Assembly: GCF_001884105.1 (NCBI RefSeq)
Contig: NZ_MACI01000057.1
Location: 62,001-126,000, forward strand
From: Bacillus luti
GTDB lineage: Bacteria; Bacillota; Bacilli; Bacillales; Bacillaceae_G
DNA: 64,000 nt
Direction of reading: 5' to 3'
Part shown: piece after piece, positions 1 through 7,972 of the stretch
Numbering within the stretch: the stretch's first letter is position 1
How the letters are laid out: every line of letters begins with the position of its first letter
Notes under the pieces: model-generated
The model's database searches: none
What the model saw: only the letters and a program-made list of their open reading frames with translations
Told to the model about the DNA's origin: nothing
Made by a program: the position numbers and the translations under genes

Positions 1-942
1 GTAGAAGTGATGATCCCACAAGAAGATGTCATCGTTACTGTAACGAAAGAAGGATATGTGAAACGTACTGGATGGCGTTCACATAATGCCTCAAATGGCA
101 AAGACTTCGGTATGAAAGAGGGTGACATCTTACTTGAACGATTCGATACGAATACGACAGAGACAGTCCTCTTATTTACGAATAAAGGAAACTATATATA
201 TCTGCCAGTATACGAAATGCCAGATATTCGTTGGAAAGATTTAGGTCAGCACGTTGCTAATATCGTTTCACTCGACCGAGATGAAACAATTATTTGGGCA
301 ACGGTCGTACCGAACTTTGAGGAAGAAAAGCGATTTATCGTATTTGTAACAAAGAATGGTATGATTAAGAAGACGGAATTAAATCAATATAAAGTACAGC
401 GTTACTCCAGAGCGTTTGTTGCTGTAAACTTGAAAAAAGATGATGAAGTTGTCGATATATTTGCAACAGATGGAACGAGTGATATCGTTCTTGCTACACA
501 CGGTGCATATGCACTTATTTTCCATGAAGATGAAGTAAGTCCAGTCGGTGTAAGAGCCGCTGGTGTGAAAGCAATTAATTTAAAAGAAGATGACTATGTT
601 GCTTCTGGTAAACCATTAAATGGTGACAAAGATCAACTTATTCTCGTAACGCAGCGCGGTGCTGTAAAACGCCTAAAAGCATCAGAAATTGAGAAATCAA
701 CGAGGGCGAAGCGAGGTCTTGTTATTTTCAAAGAGTTAAAACGTAATCCATACCGTATTGTCGGTATTGAAATTGTTAGAGACGATGAACTAGTTTACAT
801 GAAGACAGAGAAACATATCGTAGAAGAAATTGATCCGAAAGCGTATCGAAATAAGGACCGGTATAGTAACGGTAGTTTAGTACTAGATGTTAATGATACT
901 GGTGAAGTTATTGAAACGTGGACGAAAAAACGACCGGAATAA
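1..942 (+). CDS. parC: DNA topoisomerase IV subunit A, C-terminal part (partial)
   Basis: The frame is open from base 1, so the gene begins upstream of the window and only the last 313 residues are present. What is seen is the C-terminal DNA-wrapping beta-propeller of a type IIA topoisomerase A subunit. It has repeated blades of the form VTKEGYVKRT, VTKNGMIKKT and VTQRGAVKRL. The sequence GWRSHNAS and the lack of a GyrA-box-like QRRGGKG stretch favour ParC/GrlA over GyrA. By family knowledge ParC pairs with ParE to decatenate sister chromosomes and relax supercoils in the cytoplasm; the catalytic tyrosine domain lies outside the window. parE would be expected just upstream. A strong terminator follows directly. 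Confidence 0.88.
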   Translation, partial: VEVMIPQEDVIVTVTKEGYVKRTGWRSHNASNGKDFGMKEGDILLERFDTNTTETVLLFTNKGNYIYLPVYEMPDIRWKDLGQHVANIVSLDRDETIIWATVVPNFEEEKRFIVFVTKNGMIKKTELNQYKVQRYSRAFVAVNLKKDDEVVDIFATDGTSDIVLATHGAYALIFHEDEVSPVGVRAAGVKAINLKEDDYVASGKPLNGDKDQLILVTQRGAVKRLKASEIEKSTRAKRGLVIFKELKRNPYRIVGIEIVRDDELVYMKTEKHIVEEIDPKAYRNKDRYSNGSLVLDVNDTGEVIETWTKKRPE

Positions 943-943
943 A

Positions 944-982
944 AAAAGCATCTTGCCATGAATAATGGCAAGATGCTTTTTT
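944..982 (+). terminator. Rho-independent terminator of parC
   Basis: A 13-bp perfect stem (947-959 with 965-977) is followed by a T run, two bases after the parC stop codon. Confidence 0.93.
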
Positions 983-1064
983 CTAGGCAATTTATTATGT
1001 AAATAATAATAATCTTGTTATAATAACTGAATGAAATCGTTCTCATAAAGTGAAACTTTAATCA

Positions 1065-1084
1065 GTGGGGGTCTTACTGCCCAC
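1065..1084 (+). other. Small GC-rich hairpin in the leader of the oxidoreductase gene
   Basis: GTGGG at 1065-1069 pairs with CCCAC at 1080-1084 in otherwise AT-rich DNA, 28 bases before the start codon of the next gene. A TATAAT-like -10 lies at 1019-1024, so the hairpin would be in the 5' UTR. No T run follows, so it is not a terminator. Function unknown. Confidence 0.4.
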
Positions 1085-1111
1085 AAATAGCGGGACAACT
1101 GGAGGGGCAAC

Positions 1112-2143
1112 ATGAAAAAAATAGGTGTAGGGATTGTAGGGTTTGGATTTTCTAGTACAACATTTCACATCCCATTATTACAAACGATAGAAGAATACGA
1201 TATTCGTGCCGTATTATCTTCAAAAGAAGAGATAGTAAAAGAAACATTACCGAATGCTAACGTCGTTAGTACAATTGATGAATTGGTGAAGCGGGCTGAT
1301 ATTGACTTAGTGGTCATTACTTCACCGAATACAACTCATTTTCCATATGTAAAAGAAGCAATATTAAACGGTAAGCATGTTGTTGTAGAGAAACCATTTG
1401 TTGTTTCAATTGAAGAAGGGGAAGAACTTATCGCATTAGCCAAGCAGCATAATGTCGTATTGAGCGTATATCATAATCGTCGTTTTGATAATGATTTCTT
1501 AACGATAAAGAAATTGTTAGAAGACAATAGACTAGGAAATATATACGCATATGAAGCTCATTTTGATCGTTTCCGTCCTAATGTACGCGATCGCTGGAGA
1601 GAAAAGAATTTACCAGGATCAGGTATACTATATGATTTAGGTTCGCATTTAATTGACCAAGCATTATCATTATTTGGGAAACCAGATGCGATAAGTGCAG
1701 ATGTGATCAAACAACGACCAGGTGCAGAAATTGATGACTACTTCCATGTTATACTTCACTACGGTGTGAAACGTGTCACTTTACATAGTAGCAGTTACGT
1801 AAAGCAAGCAGGTCCACACTTTACACTGCATGGAGATAAAGGTTCTATCGTGAAATACGGTATGGATTCACAGGAGGAACAATTAAAAAATGGAATGAAG
1901 CCAGGCGATAACAGTTATGGAGTAGACGCTGAAGAGAATTTTGCTACTTTAGATGCTGAAGAAAAGCTAGAGCGTATTCCGACAGAAGTTGGCTGTTATG
2001 ACATGTATTATAAAGGTGTAAGAGATAGTATTGTAAATGGTGAGAAACCACCTGTAACAGCGCAAGAAGGCTTAGAAGTTATTCGACTTATTCAATTAGC
2101 AATTGAAAGTAGTGAAACGGGTAGAGTCATTCCTATAAAATAA
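1112..2143 (+). CDS. Gfo/Idh/MocA-family NAD(P)-dependent oxidoreductase
   Basis: This 343-residue protein begins with a Rossmann dinucleotide-binding loop (GIVGFGFSS, about residues 7-15). It carries the family EKP motif (VVVEKPFVVS, near residue 95) and a DLGSHLIDQ segment matching the conserved catalytic-region D-x-G-x-H pattern. The length fits the roughly 340-residue family. Members oxidise or reduce sugars, inositols or related polyols in the cytoplasm; the substrate cannot be read from sequence, and YvaA/scyllo-inositol-type enzymes are the nearest pattern I know. ATG is preceded by GGAGGGG at good spacing. The gene is monocistronic, with terminators on both sides. Confidence 0.85.
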   Translation: MKKIGVGIVGFGFSSTTFHIPLLQTIEEYDIRAVLSSKEEIVKETLPNANVVSTIDELVKRADIDLVVITSPNTTHFPYVKEAILNGKHVVVEKPFVVSIEEGEELIALAKQHNVVLSVYHNRRFDNDFLTIKKLLEDNRLGNIYAYEAHFDRFRPNVRDRWREKNLPGSGILYDLGSHLIDQALSLFGKPDAISADVIKQRPGAEIDDYFHVILHYGVKRVTLHSSSYVKQAGPHFTLHGDKGSIVKYGMDSQEEQLKNGMKPGDNSYGVDAEENFATLDAEEKLERIPTEVGCYDMYYKGVRDSIVNGEKPPVTAQEGLEVIRLIQLAIESSETGRVIPIK

Positions 2144-2170
2144 AAAAGACACGAATTTCGTGTCTTTTTT
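2143..2170 (+). terminator. Rho-independent terminator
   Basis: A short perfect hairpin (AAGACACGAA with TTCGTGTCTT) flanked by A and T runs directly follows the oxidoreductase stop. Confidence 0.92.
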
Positions 2171-2199
2171 ATTAGGAATATGTGAATATGGCAAATTAT

Positions 2200-2643
2200 T
2201 TAGTTTAGTCGTTTGTCATACATTAACTGGATTTGTATGCCGTAAGGATCTTCAATAATCCCATATGCTTCACTAAATATATTTTTTTCTAGCGGAGAGA
2301 GTATCTTCACGTTCTTATCGGAAATTAAATTATTATAAAATCTTTGTATTTCTTCTAAATTAGCGCTTTGAATGCAAAGTGACATATTATTTCCAACGTT
2401 ATAACGTTCCTTAGGATTCATTGTATCTTCTGCTATCATTAGCTTTGTATTCCCAATTTGTAAAACAGAGTGAGCAATATGATCTTTATTTTCACTTGTA
2501 ATTTTAAAAGAACGATCTCTTTTGGCTAGTTCTTCATACGTAACACTCATTAACTGCTTAGCTTCTAAATTGCGTGTATAAAAATTAATTGCCTCCTTTG
2601 CATGCCCATTCATGGAAAGAAAAATAGCTATTTCTAATGTCAT
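2200..2643 (-). CDS. VOC-superfamily (PhnB/3-demethylubiquinone-like) protein
   Basis: This 147-residue protein fits the PhnB-like branch of the vicinal oxygen chelate fold. The N-terminal beta-strand has the pattern IFLSMNGHAKEAINFYTRNL, followed by a central region in which the family contacts its ligand, and a C-terminal D-P-Y-G-I-Q-I-Q strand. This family is related to glyoxalases and antibiotic-binding proteins, but many members, including this one, have no known substrate. The start has GGAG about seven bases upstream (minus strand). It is divergent from the WYL regulator at 2726, with 82 bp between the starts, which suggests that the regulator controls it. That link is inference. Confidence 0.75.
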   Translation of the reverse strand: MTLEIAIFLSMNGHAKEAINFYTRNLEAKQLMSVTYEELAKRDRSFKITSENKDHIAHSVLQIGNTKLMIAEDTMNPKERYNVGNNMSLCIQSANLEEIQRFYNNLISDKNVKILSPLEKNIFSEAYGIIEDPYGIQIQLMYDKRLN

Positions 2644-2688
2644 AAATATATAACTCCTTTATTAGTTAATAATTATAATATAGACTAA

Positions 2689-2713
2689 AAAGGTTTCAAT
2701 ACATGATACCTTT
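2689..2713. promoter_or_regulatory. Inverted repeat, candidate operator between VOC gene and WYL regulator
   Basis: AAAGGTTTC (2689-2697) and GATACCTTT (2705-2713) form an 8-of-9 inverted repeat with a 7-bp spacer. It sits just downstream of a TATAAT box at 2674-2679 and just upstream of the regulator's GGGAGGG. The position suits a repressor covering the transcription start, for example by autoregulation. Confidence 0.45.
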
Positions 2714-2725
2714 AGGGAGGGAAAT

Positions 2726-3670
2726 ATGAAAAAAACGGAACGAATTAATGATATGCTTATTTTCTTAAATAATAAAAGGCATTTTAATTTAAAAGATTTA
2801 ATGGTTAAATATGATATTTCTAAAAGTACAGCTTTACGAGATATTCAATCATTGGAAGAAATAGGTGTACCAATATATTCTGAATTAGGTAGAAATGGAA
2901 GTTATAAAATTATAGAAAATAGTGTGTTATCGCCAATTTATTTTAGTGCGGATGAAATGTATGCGTTATACTTTTCGATTCTTACATTAAATGGATACAA
3001 GACAAAACCATTTAATATAGAAAGTATTGCGCTTGAAAATAAATTTAAACATGTATTACCTGATAATGTGAGTAAAAATATTTCAATTATGGAACGAACG
3101 CTTTCTTTTGAAGTAACAAATCATAGTAATTTTAGTCCGTTCTTAAAAGAAATTTTACAGGGGATTTTTGCTGAGCGAGTTTATAATTTAACATATTTAA
3201 AAAAAGATGTGGAGAAAGTATTGGTCGCCCAATTTATTCGAATTGAATCTAAATTTAGCCAGTGGTATGCTAAAATCTTTAACTTTGAGACAAATCATGT
3301 TCAAATAATTAGATGTGATAAAATTCTTTTTATTGAGGAAACAAGCAATACGAATCCCAAAAATCTTGAAGAGTTGTTAAGTTATCTTACTAATTTTCAT
3401 AGAAAGCCTGATGCAACTGATTTTATTGTCATTGTTAATCAAAAAGGAAAAGACATTTTTGATAAAGAGAATTATCCTTCCATGAAGATGCAAAAAGAAA
3501 ATGAGAATTATAGTATAACAGGCTATTTTAACAAACAAGAAGTTGAGTTTATTTCAAGTTATTTTCTGAATTTCGGTGAAACGATTCTCTCCATTCAGCC
3601 TGTTATGCTAAAAGAGTTAATCTATAATAAGGTATTATCTATAAAGCAGCATTTAACTTCTTTAAGATAA
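2726..3670 (+). CDS. YafY-like HTH/WYL-domain transcriptional regulator
   Basis: A 314-residue DNA-binding regulator. Residues 1-65 form a DeoR/HTH_11-type winged helix with the recognition helix in the SKSTALRDIQSLEEIG region, followed by a wing ending GRNGSYKI. The remaining part matches the YafY architecture of a helical region plus a ligand-sensing WYL domain; the signature is seen in degenerate form as QWYAKIFNF near residue 187. By family knowledge the WYL domain binds a small ligand or nucleic acid. AGGGAGGG precedes the ATG. It is divergent from the PhnB-like gene and may regulate that gene and itself. Confidence 0.78.
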   Translation: MKKTERINDMLIFLNNKRHFNLKDLMVKYDISKSTALRDIQSLEEIGVPIYSELGRNGSYKIIENSVLSPIYFSADEMYALYFSILTLNGYKTKPFNIESIALENKFKHVLPDNVSKNISIMERTLSFEVTNHSNFSPFLKEILQGIFAERVYNLTYLKKDVEKVLVAQFIRIESKFSQWYAKIFNFETNHVQIIRCDKILFIEETSNTNPKNLEELLSYLTNFHRKPDATDFIVIVNQKGKDIFDKENYPSMKMQKENENYSITGYFNKQEVEFISSYFLNFGETILSIQPVMLKELIYNKVLSIKQHLTSLR

Positions 3671-3697
3671 AGTTAGTTTTAGTCATTTTTTGACATG

Positions 3698-3736
3698 AAA
3701 AAGCCCTTGAGATTTAAATGTCCAAAGGGCTTTTTT
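3698..3736. terminator. Terminator between convergent genes
   Basis: AAGCCCTT and AAGGGCTT arms lie between an A-rich flank and a T6 run. The site is between two convergent genes and may work in both directions. Confidence 0.85.
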
Positions 3737-3763
3737 GTGATTTTATTTGTTTTTTAGGAAAAA

Positions 3764-4357
3764 TTATTTTTCTGGGACGGATAGTCCATAAAAGAACATC
3801 GTAACGATATCTTGTATATGTTTTTCGCGATCTCCTTCAAGAAGCTGTGCCCCAAAATCATCACCTAATTTAGTAAACATTTGAATGTAAAGTAACATCA
3901 TTTCTTTAGTAAGATGAGGATTAATTTCATTATTGCGCTGTGCTTGTTCTAATATTTCTAAATACCATGGCAGTATTTTTTCATTTTGATAACTATAAAT
4001 AAACTCTCGGAGAATTTCATCTCTTTGCATCATTTGTAGTAACATATCAGGCTGAAATAACCCGCCAGTATTCATTTTTCTTACAATCATTTTTTGCATC
4101 ATATCATGAAAAGGTAATTTTTCTTCAGCAAGCTCTTTATAATATTGAAATTCAGATATGATAAATTCTTGTATAAGCTCCCTAAATAACGCATCTTTAC
4201 TTCCAAAATGATTATAAATGGTAACTTGAGAAACGTTAGCTTTTTTTGCAATATGTTCTATTTTCACTTCATTAAATCCACGTTCTGAAAATAATTTAAA
4301 GGCCGCATCTTTAATGGCACGTTTTTTCTTTTCTTTCACTTTTTCAAAGCCGTTCAA
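3764..4357 (-). CDS. TetR/AcrR-family transcriptional repressor
   Basis: A 197-residue TetR-type regulator. The N-terminal helix-turn-helix is clear at about residues 33-52 (IAKKANVSQVTIYNHF), followed by a divergent helical ligand-binding domain. I place the start at the TTG at 4355-4357 because GAGGTGAT lies at ideal spacing (4361-4368). The frame stays open upstream, but that stretch is hydrophobic, non-TetR-like and covers the operator region. It is divergent from an ABC transporter pair. Two matching palindromes between them are probable binding sites, so the likely role is repression of the transporter with autoregulation until an inducer binds. Confidence 0.85.
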   Translation of the reverse strand: MNGFEKVKEKKKRAIKDAAFKLFSERGFNEVKIEHIAKKANVSQVTIYNHFGSKDALFRELIQEFIISEFQYYKELAEEKLPFHDMMQKMIVRKMNTGGLFQPDMLLQMMQRDEILREFIYSYQNEKILPWYLEILEQAQRNNEINPHLTKEMMLLYIQMFTKLGDDFGAQLLEGDREKHIQDIVTMFFYGLSVPEK

Positions 4358-4406
4358 TACAATCACCTCAATAAAAATATACAAGAAAATATAGGTGAAA
4401 ACAATA

Positions 4407-4440
4407 TTTTTGAAATATGGACATATAAATATTTCAAAAA
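4407..4440. promoter_or_regulatory. Palindromic operator 1 for the TetR regulator
   Basis: Perfect 12-bp arms (TTTTTGAAATAT at 4407-4418, ATATTTCAAAAA at 4429-4440) flank a 10-bp spacer. A second copy lies at 4476-4507. This copy is nearer the tetR start. Confidence 0.75.
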
Positions 4441-4475
4441 GTTGTTGCGAATATGAAAGATGAGGAGTACAATAA

Positions 4476-4507
4476 TTTTGAAATATCATATATTAAATAT
4501 TTCAAAA
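4476..4507. promoter_or_regulatory. Palindromic operator 2 for the TetR regulator
   Basis: The arms TTTTGAAATAT (4476-4486) and ATATTTCAAAA (4497-4507) are the same as in operator 1, again with a 10-bp spacer. The centres are 68 bp apart. This copy ends immediately before the ABC transporter's GAGGTGG ribosome binding site. Confidence 0.75.
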
Positions 4508-4521
4508 AATGAGGTGGAATT

Positions 4522-5415
4522 ATGATTTCAGTTCAAAATGTCACAAAACAGTTTTCAAATGGAAAAGGTTTGTTTCATATAACCTTTGATGTAAAAGAAG
4601 GAGAAGTTTTTGGCTACTTAGGACCAAATGGTGCCGGGAAATCCACAACAATTCGTAATTTAATGGGATTTATAAAACCGACAGATGGAAAATCATCAAT
4701 TTTCGGATTAGATTGTTGGAATGAAGCAGCGAAAATTCAAAGACAAGTCGGATATTTACCGGGAGAAATTTCTTTTATTGAAGGAATGAACGGATTAGAG
4801 TTTTTAAAGTTAATGCAAGGAATGCGCGGGTTAAAGGATACGAAAAGGCGAGATGAACTAATAGAACGTCTGCAATTCGATGTGAAAACACCGATTCGAA
4901 AAATGTCTAAAGGAATGAAGCAAAAAGTAGGAATTGTTGCTGCTTTTATGCATGATCCGGAAGTGTTAATTTTAGATGAACCGACATCAGGACTCGATCC
5001 ACTTATGCAGCAAGTGTTTATAGATTTAATATTAGAGGAAAAGCAAAGAGGAAAAACGATTCTTATGTCTTCACATATATTCACGGAGATTGAGCGTACA
5101 TGTGACCGAGTAGCGATTATTAAAGATGGGCGCCTTGTAACAGTTGAAAATATTCATGATTTACAAAGCATGAGACGACAAGTGATAGATGTAACAGTAT
5201 CGTCGCAAGAAGAAATTGAGTCTCTTACAAAGTGTGATTTGCAATTTGAAGTGGTGAAAGGTAGAGAAGCATCGATTATTGTACAAGGAAACTATCAAAC
5301 GGTTTTACAAACACTTTCAAACTATAATGTAACGGCACTTCAAACGAGAGCAATGGATTTAGAACATTTATTTATGCATTATTACGATAAGAAAGAAGGG
5401 GTAAAGCATGAATAA
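4522..5415 (+). CDS. ABC transporter ATP-binding protein
   Basis: A 297-residue ATPase of the ABC-2 export class. Walker A is GPNGAGKST (34-42). The signature is degenerate (SKGMKQK, 129-135), as is common in this class. Walker B is VLILDEP (148-154), followed by a D-loop SGLDP, and the switch histidine is in SSHIFTE (H185). About 80 C-terminal residues form the accessory domain seen in drug/antibiotic exporters. It overlaps the permease gene by 8 bp, so the two are co-translated. By family knowledge it drives export of a drug, lipid or peptide at the membrane; the substrate is unknown. Expression is probably controlled by the divergent TetR protein. Confidence 0.9.
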   Translation: MISVQNVTKQFSNGKGLFHITFDVKEGEVFGYLGPNGAGKSTTIRNLMGFIKPTDGKSSIFGLDCWNEAAKIQRQVGYLPGEISFIEGMNGLEFLKLMQGMRGLKDTKRRDELIERLQFDVKTPIRKMSKGMKQKVGIVAAFMHDPEVLILDEPTSGLDPLMQQVFIDLILEEKQRGKTILMSSHIFTEIERTCDRVAIIKDGRLVTVENIHDLQSMRRQVIDVTVSSQEEIESLTKCDLQFEVVKGREASIIVQGNYQTVLQTLSNYNVTALQTRAMDLEHLFMHYYDKKEGVKHE

Positions 5416-6214
5416 GCAATTGTTTTTAGCTAGTTTGAAAGAGACACAAAAAAGTATTTTGAGTTACGCAACTGGTGCAGCTCTTTATTTATGGTTATTA
5501 ATTTGGATATTCCCTTCAATGGTATCAGCGAAAGGGTTAAATGAATTAATAAGTGCTATGCCTGATAGTGTGAAAAAAATTGTTGGTATGGAAAGTCCAA
5601 TTCAAAATGTGATGGATTTTTTAGCTGGTGAGTACTATAGTCTATTGTTTATTATCATATTAACAATTTTTTGCGTTACAGTTGCGACACATTTAATGGC
5701 ACGGCATGTAGATAAAGGAGCGATGGCATATTTATTAGCGACACCTGTATCTAGAGTACAAATTGCAATCACGCAAGCTGCTGTTCTCATATTGGGACTA
5801 TTGATTATTGTATCCGTTACGTATGTAGCGGGTATAGTAGGGGCAGAATGGTTTTTACAAGATAATAACTTAAATAAAGAACTATTTTTGAAGATAAATA
5901 TAGTCGGGGGGCTCATATTTTTAGTTGTTAGTGCGTATTCGTTTTTCTTTTCTTGTATATGTAATGACGAAAGAAAGGCACTTAGCTATTCAGCAAGTTT
6001 AACTATTTTATTTTTCGCATTAGATATGGTAGGGAAATTAAGCGATAAGTTAGAGTGGATGAGAAATATATCATTATTTACGCTATTTCGTCCGAAAGAA
6101 ATTGCTGAAGGAACGTATAATATATGGCCGGTAAGTATAGGGTTAACTGCTGGAGCACTTTGTATTTTCATCATAGCGATTGTAGTGTTTAGGAAGAGGG
6201 ATTTACCGTTGTAA
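5408..6214 (+). CDS. ABC-2 type transporter permease
   Basis: A 268-residue integral membrane protein with about six hydrophobic segments: near residues 17-37, 68-90, 118-138, 152-180, 190-205 and 240-260. Its topology and length fit ABC-2 family permeases. It contains the local motif MARHVDKGAMAYLLATPVSR, typical of the cytoplasmic loop after the second helix in this class. The start overlaps the end of the ATPase gene by 8 bp and its GGGG-type ribosome binding site lies inside it. It should form the membrane half of the exporter with the preceding ATPase. Confidence 0.85.
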   Translation: MNKQLFLASLKETQKSILSYATGAALYLWLLIWIFPSMVSAKGLNELISAMPDSVKKIVGMESPIQNVMDFLAGEYYSLLFIIILTIFCVTVATHLMARHVDKGAMAYLLATPVSRVQIAITQAAVLILGLLIIVSVTYVAGIVGAEWFLQDNNLNKELFLKINIVGGLIFLVVSAYSFFFSCICNDERKALSYSASLTILFFALDMVGKLSDKLEWMRNISLFTLFRPKEIAEGTYNIWPVSIGLTAGALCIFIIAIVVFRKRDLPL

Positions 6215-6220
6215 AGTAGA

Positions 6221-6247
6221 AAGTCCACTGAGAAAGTGGGCTTTTTT
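6221..6247 (+). terminator. Rho-independent terminator of the ABC operon
   Basis: AGTCCACT pairs with AGTGGGCT (one G-U) around GAGA-A, followed by T6. Confidence 0.88.
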
Positions 6248-6333
6248 CATTTGGAAATTTCAACTGATATGTTTCTTGTGTAGCATTCTAAAAAGGATAT
6301 TTACCTTTTTGTTTACAAAAATATTCGAAAAAT

Positions 6334-6362
6334 TGAACCTTTTCATAGGCTCATCCGTCTAA
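6334..6362 (+). promoter_or_regulatory. ECF-sigma-type promoter
   Basis: TGAACCTTTT (6334-6343) and CGTCTAA (6356-6362) match the AAC...CGTC form of Bacillus ECF promoters, with 17 bp between AAC and CGTC. It lies 49 bp before the ECF sigma gene, so autoregulation is likely. Confidence 0.7.
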
Positions 6363-6410
6363 TACATGTAAAGTTAAATTTGAAGTGAGGATGAAACAGG
6401 AGGAGCAATT

Positions 6411-6953
6411 GTGAAAGTAATCCCTTTATATAAAATGATTGTAAAAGAAGAAACGGGTGTTTCTTTAGCGAAAAAAGGTGATCATGAAGCGTTTATGGCG
6501 CTTATACATACAGAAAAAGTGAAGATGTATCGTATTGCAAAGGCTATGTTACGAGATGAGCCAAATATAGAGGATGCGATACAGACAACAATTTTAAAAG
6601 CCTATGAGAATATAAAAAAATTAAAAAAAGAAGAGTTTTTTCAAACTTGGTTAATTCGAATTTTAATGAATGAATGTAACAATATTATTAGAGCGTATAA
6701 AAATGTAATTGTGACAGAAGAGAATGATTACAATATGAGTGCGTGTGATCAGTATGAAGATATAGATTTGTGTAATGCGATTCAATCGTTACATGAAGAG
6801 CTAAGAGCTGTTACGGTTCTTTATTACTATGAAGATATGAATCAAGATAGTATTGCGAAGCTTTTAGAAGTACCAAAAGGAACAGTGAAATCGAGATTGT
6901 CACGTGCGAGGGAACAACTGCAAAAACGATTAAAGATGGAAGAGGGGGTGTAA
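6411..6953 (+). CDS. ECF-subfamily RNA polymerase sigma factor
   Basis: A 180-residue sigma-70 factor with only regions 2 and 4. Region 2 spans about residues 25-90 (core binding RIAKAMLRDEPNIEDAIQTT, then LKAYENIKKL). Region 4 spans about residues 115-175, with the helix-turn-helix in SIAKLLEVPKGTVKSRLSRA. The GTG start is preceded by AGGAGG. The next gene, three bases on, looks like its membrane-bound anti-sigma factor, and an LCP cell-wall enzyme gene follows. The arrangement resembles the cell-envelope stress ECF systems of Bacillus (SigV/SigX/SigM class); which one cannot be decided from the sequence alone. Confidence 0.9.
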   Translation: MKVIPLYKMIVKEETGVSLAKKGDHEAFMALIHTEKVKMYRIAKAMLRDEPNIEDAIQTTILKAYENIKKLKKEEFFQTWLIRILMNECNNIIRAYKNVIVTEENDYNMSACDQYEDIDLCNAIQSLHEELRAVTVLYYYEDMNQDSIAKLLEVPKGTVKSRLSRAREQLQKRLKMEEGV

Positions 6954-6956
6954 AGG

Positions 6957-7955
6957 ATGGATAATGAAAAATTATTTGATGAGAAATTAAAAAAAAGAAT
7001 AAAAGAAGAGAATGTTATAGTGCCGCCAGAATTAAATGAAAAGATTAATGGTACACTACATAATCTGCCGGTAAAAAAGAAAGATTACAGAGTGTATACG
7101 ATGGTTATAAGTGTTGCTGTTCTAGTGCTTTCAATTGTATCTATGTCTGAGTTTTCTATACAAAGCTTTGCGCAAAACGGTGGAGTATTTGAATATGTAA
7201 AGAAAAAGGCATTTTCTGATTACGAAAATGAAGAGGAAATAAAGTCGAACGTAAATTATCCAGATAAAGAAAAGATTCATCAAAAGATGCTTGATTCAAT
7301 TGATCATTTTAATAATATTTCAGGACAATTTGAGGAGTACTCTAGCTCTTCAAGAATCGCTACAACATATAAATATGCAATTGATACAGGAAAGCAAAGA
7401 GGTATCTCTTCTAAAGAAGATAAACTATCGAAAAAACGAACGCTTATATATAACGAGGGCAAGAAAAAAGAATTTGATGACGAGAAGTATACATATAAAG
7501 AGACAAAATGGATCCCGAAAGAAAGAAACAATGAACTATTAAAATTAAATCCTACGGAAAGGTTATTGAGAAAATCAGGTGAGAAAAAAAGATATGATGA
7601 TGAATATGTGGGATTCGCGAAGTCTAGTATTCAATCAGAATTTGCTGATTTATTAATCCGATATAAAGATTGGAATTATAAAGAAACGAAGTATCTGGGA
7701 CTTGATTGCCACAAAATAGAAGGGACAATAAACATAGAAATGCCTGCAAGTACATCTGAAGATTTAAGAGGGAAATTTGAAATGGTTGTAGAGAAAAATA
7801 CAGGGATTATGTTGAAGTTTCTTAGTTTCCACGAAGGTATGATTCAATATTCGATTACGACCGAATGGATACAAATAGATAAAGGATTGAAAGAGAATGC
7901 ATTTCAAAAGGAAAGCGCTAATTATGAGAAATTGAAAAATATATTAGATGAATAG
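6957..7955 (+). CDS. Probable membrane-anchored anti-sigma factor
   Basis: A 332-residue protein with a short charged N-terminal part (1-44), one transmembrane segment at about 46-64, and a large extracytoplasmic domain rich in lysine and glutamate. This topology, plus a position 3 bp after an ECF sigma gene, is typical of a cognate anti-sigma factor. It would hold the sigma factor at the membrane and release it on an envelope signal. The outer domain has a beta-rich pattern with LGLDCHKIEGT and FEMVVEKNTG, recalling LolA/MucB-like lipoprotein-sensing folds, but that is only a guess. The start has GGGGGTG just upstream, inside the end of the sigma gene. Confidence 0.7.
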   Translation: MDNEKLFDEKLKKRIKEENVIVPPELNEKINGTLHNLPVKKKDYRVYTMVISVAVLVLSIVSMSEFSIQSFAQNGGVFEYVKKKAFSDYENEEEIKSNVNYPDKEKIHQKMLDSIDHFNNISGQFEEYSSSSRIATTYKYAIDTGKQRGISSKEDKLSKKRTLIYNEGKKKEFDDEKYTYKETKWIPKERNNELLKLNPTERLLRKSGEKKRYDDEYVGFAKSSIQSEFADLLIRYKDWNYKETKYLGLDCHKIEGTINIEMPASTSEDLRGKFEMVVEKNTGIMLKFLSFHEGMIQYSITTEWIQIDKGLKENAFQKESANYEKLKNILDE

Positions 7956-7972
7956 AAAACGGAGGAAACTAT

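Noticed and set aside
4358-4489. 44-residue N-terminal extension of the TetR protein
   Set aside because: It is hydrophobic, unlike TetR proteins, and overlaps both the ribosome binding site of the TTG start and operator 1.
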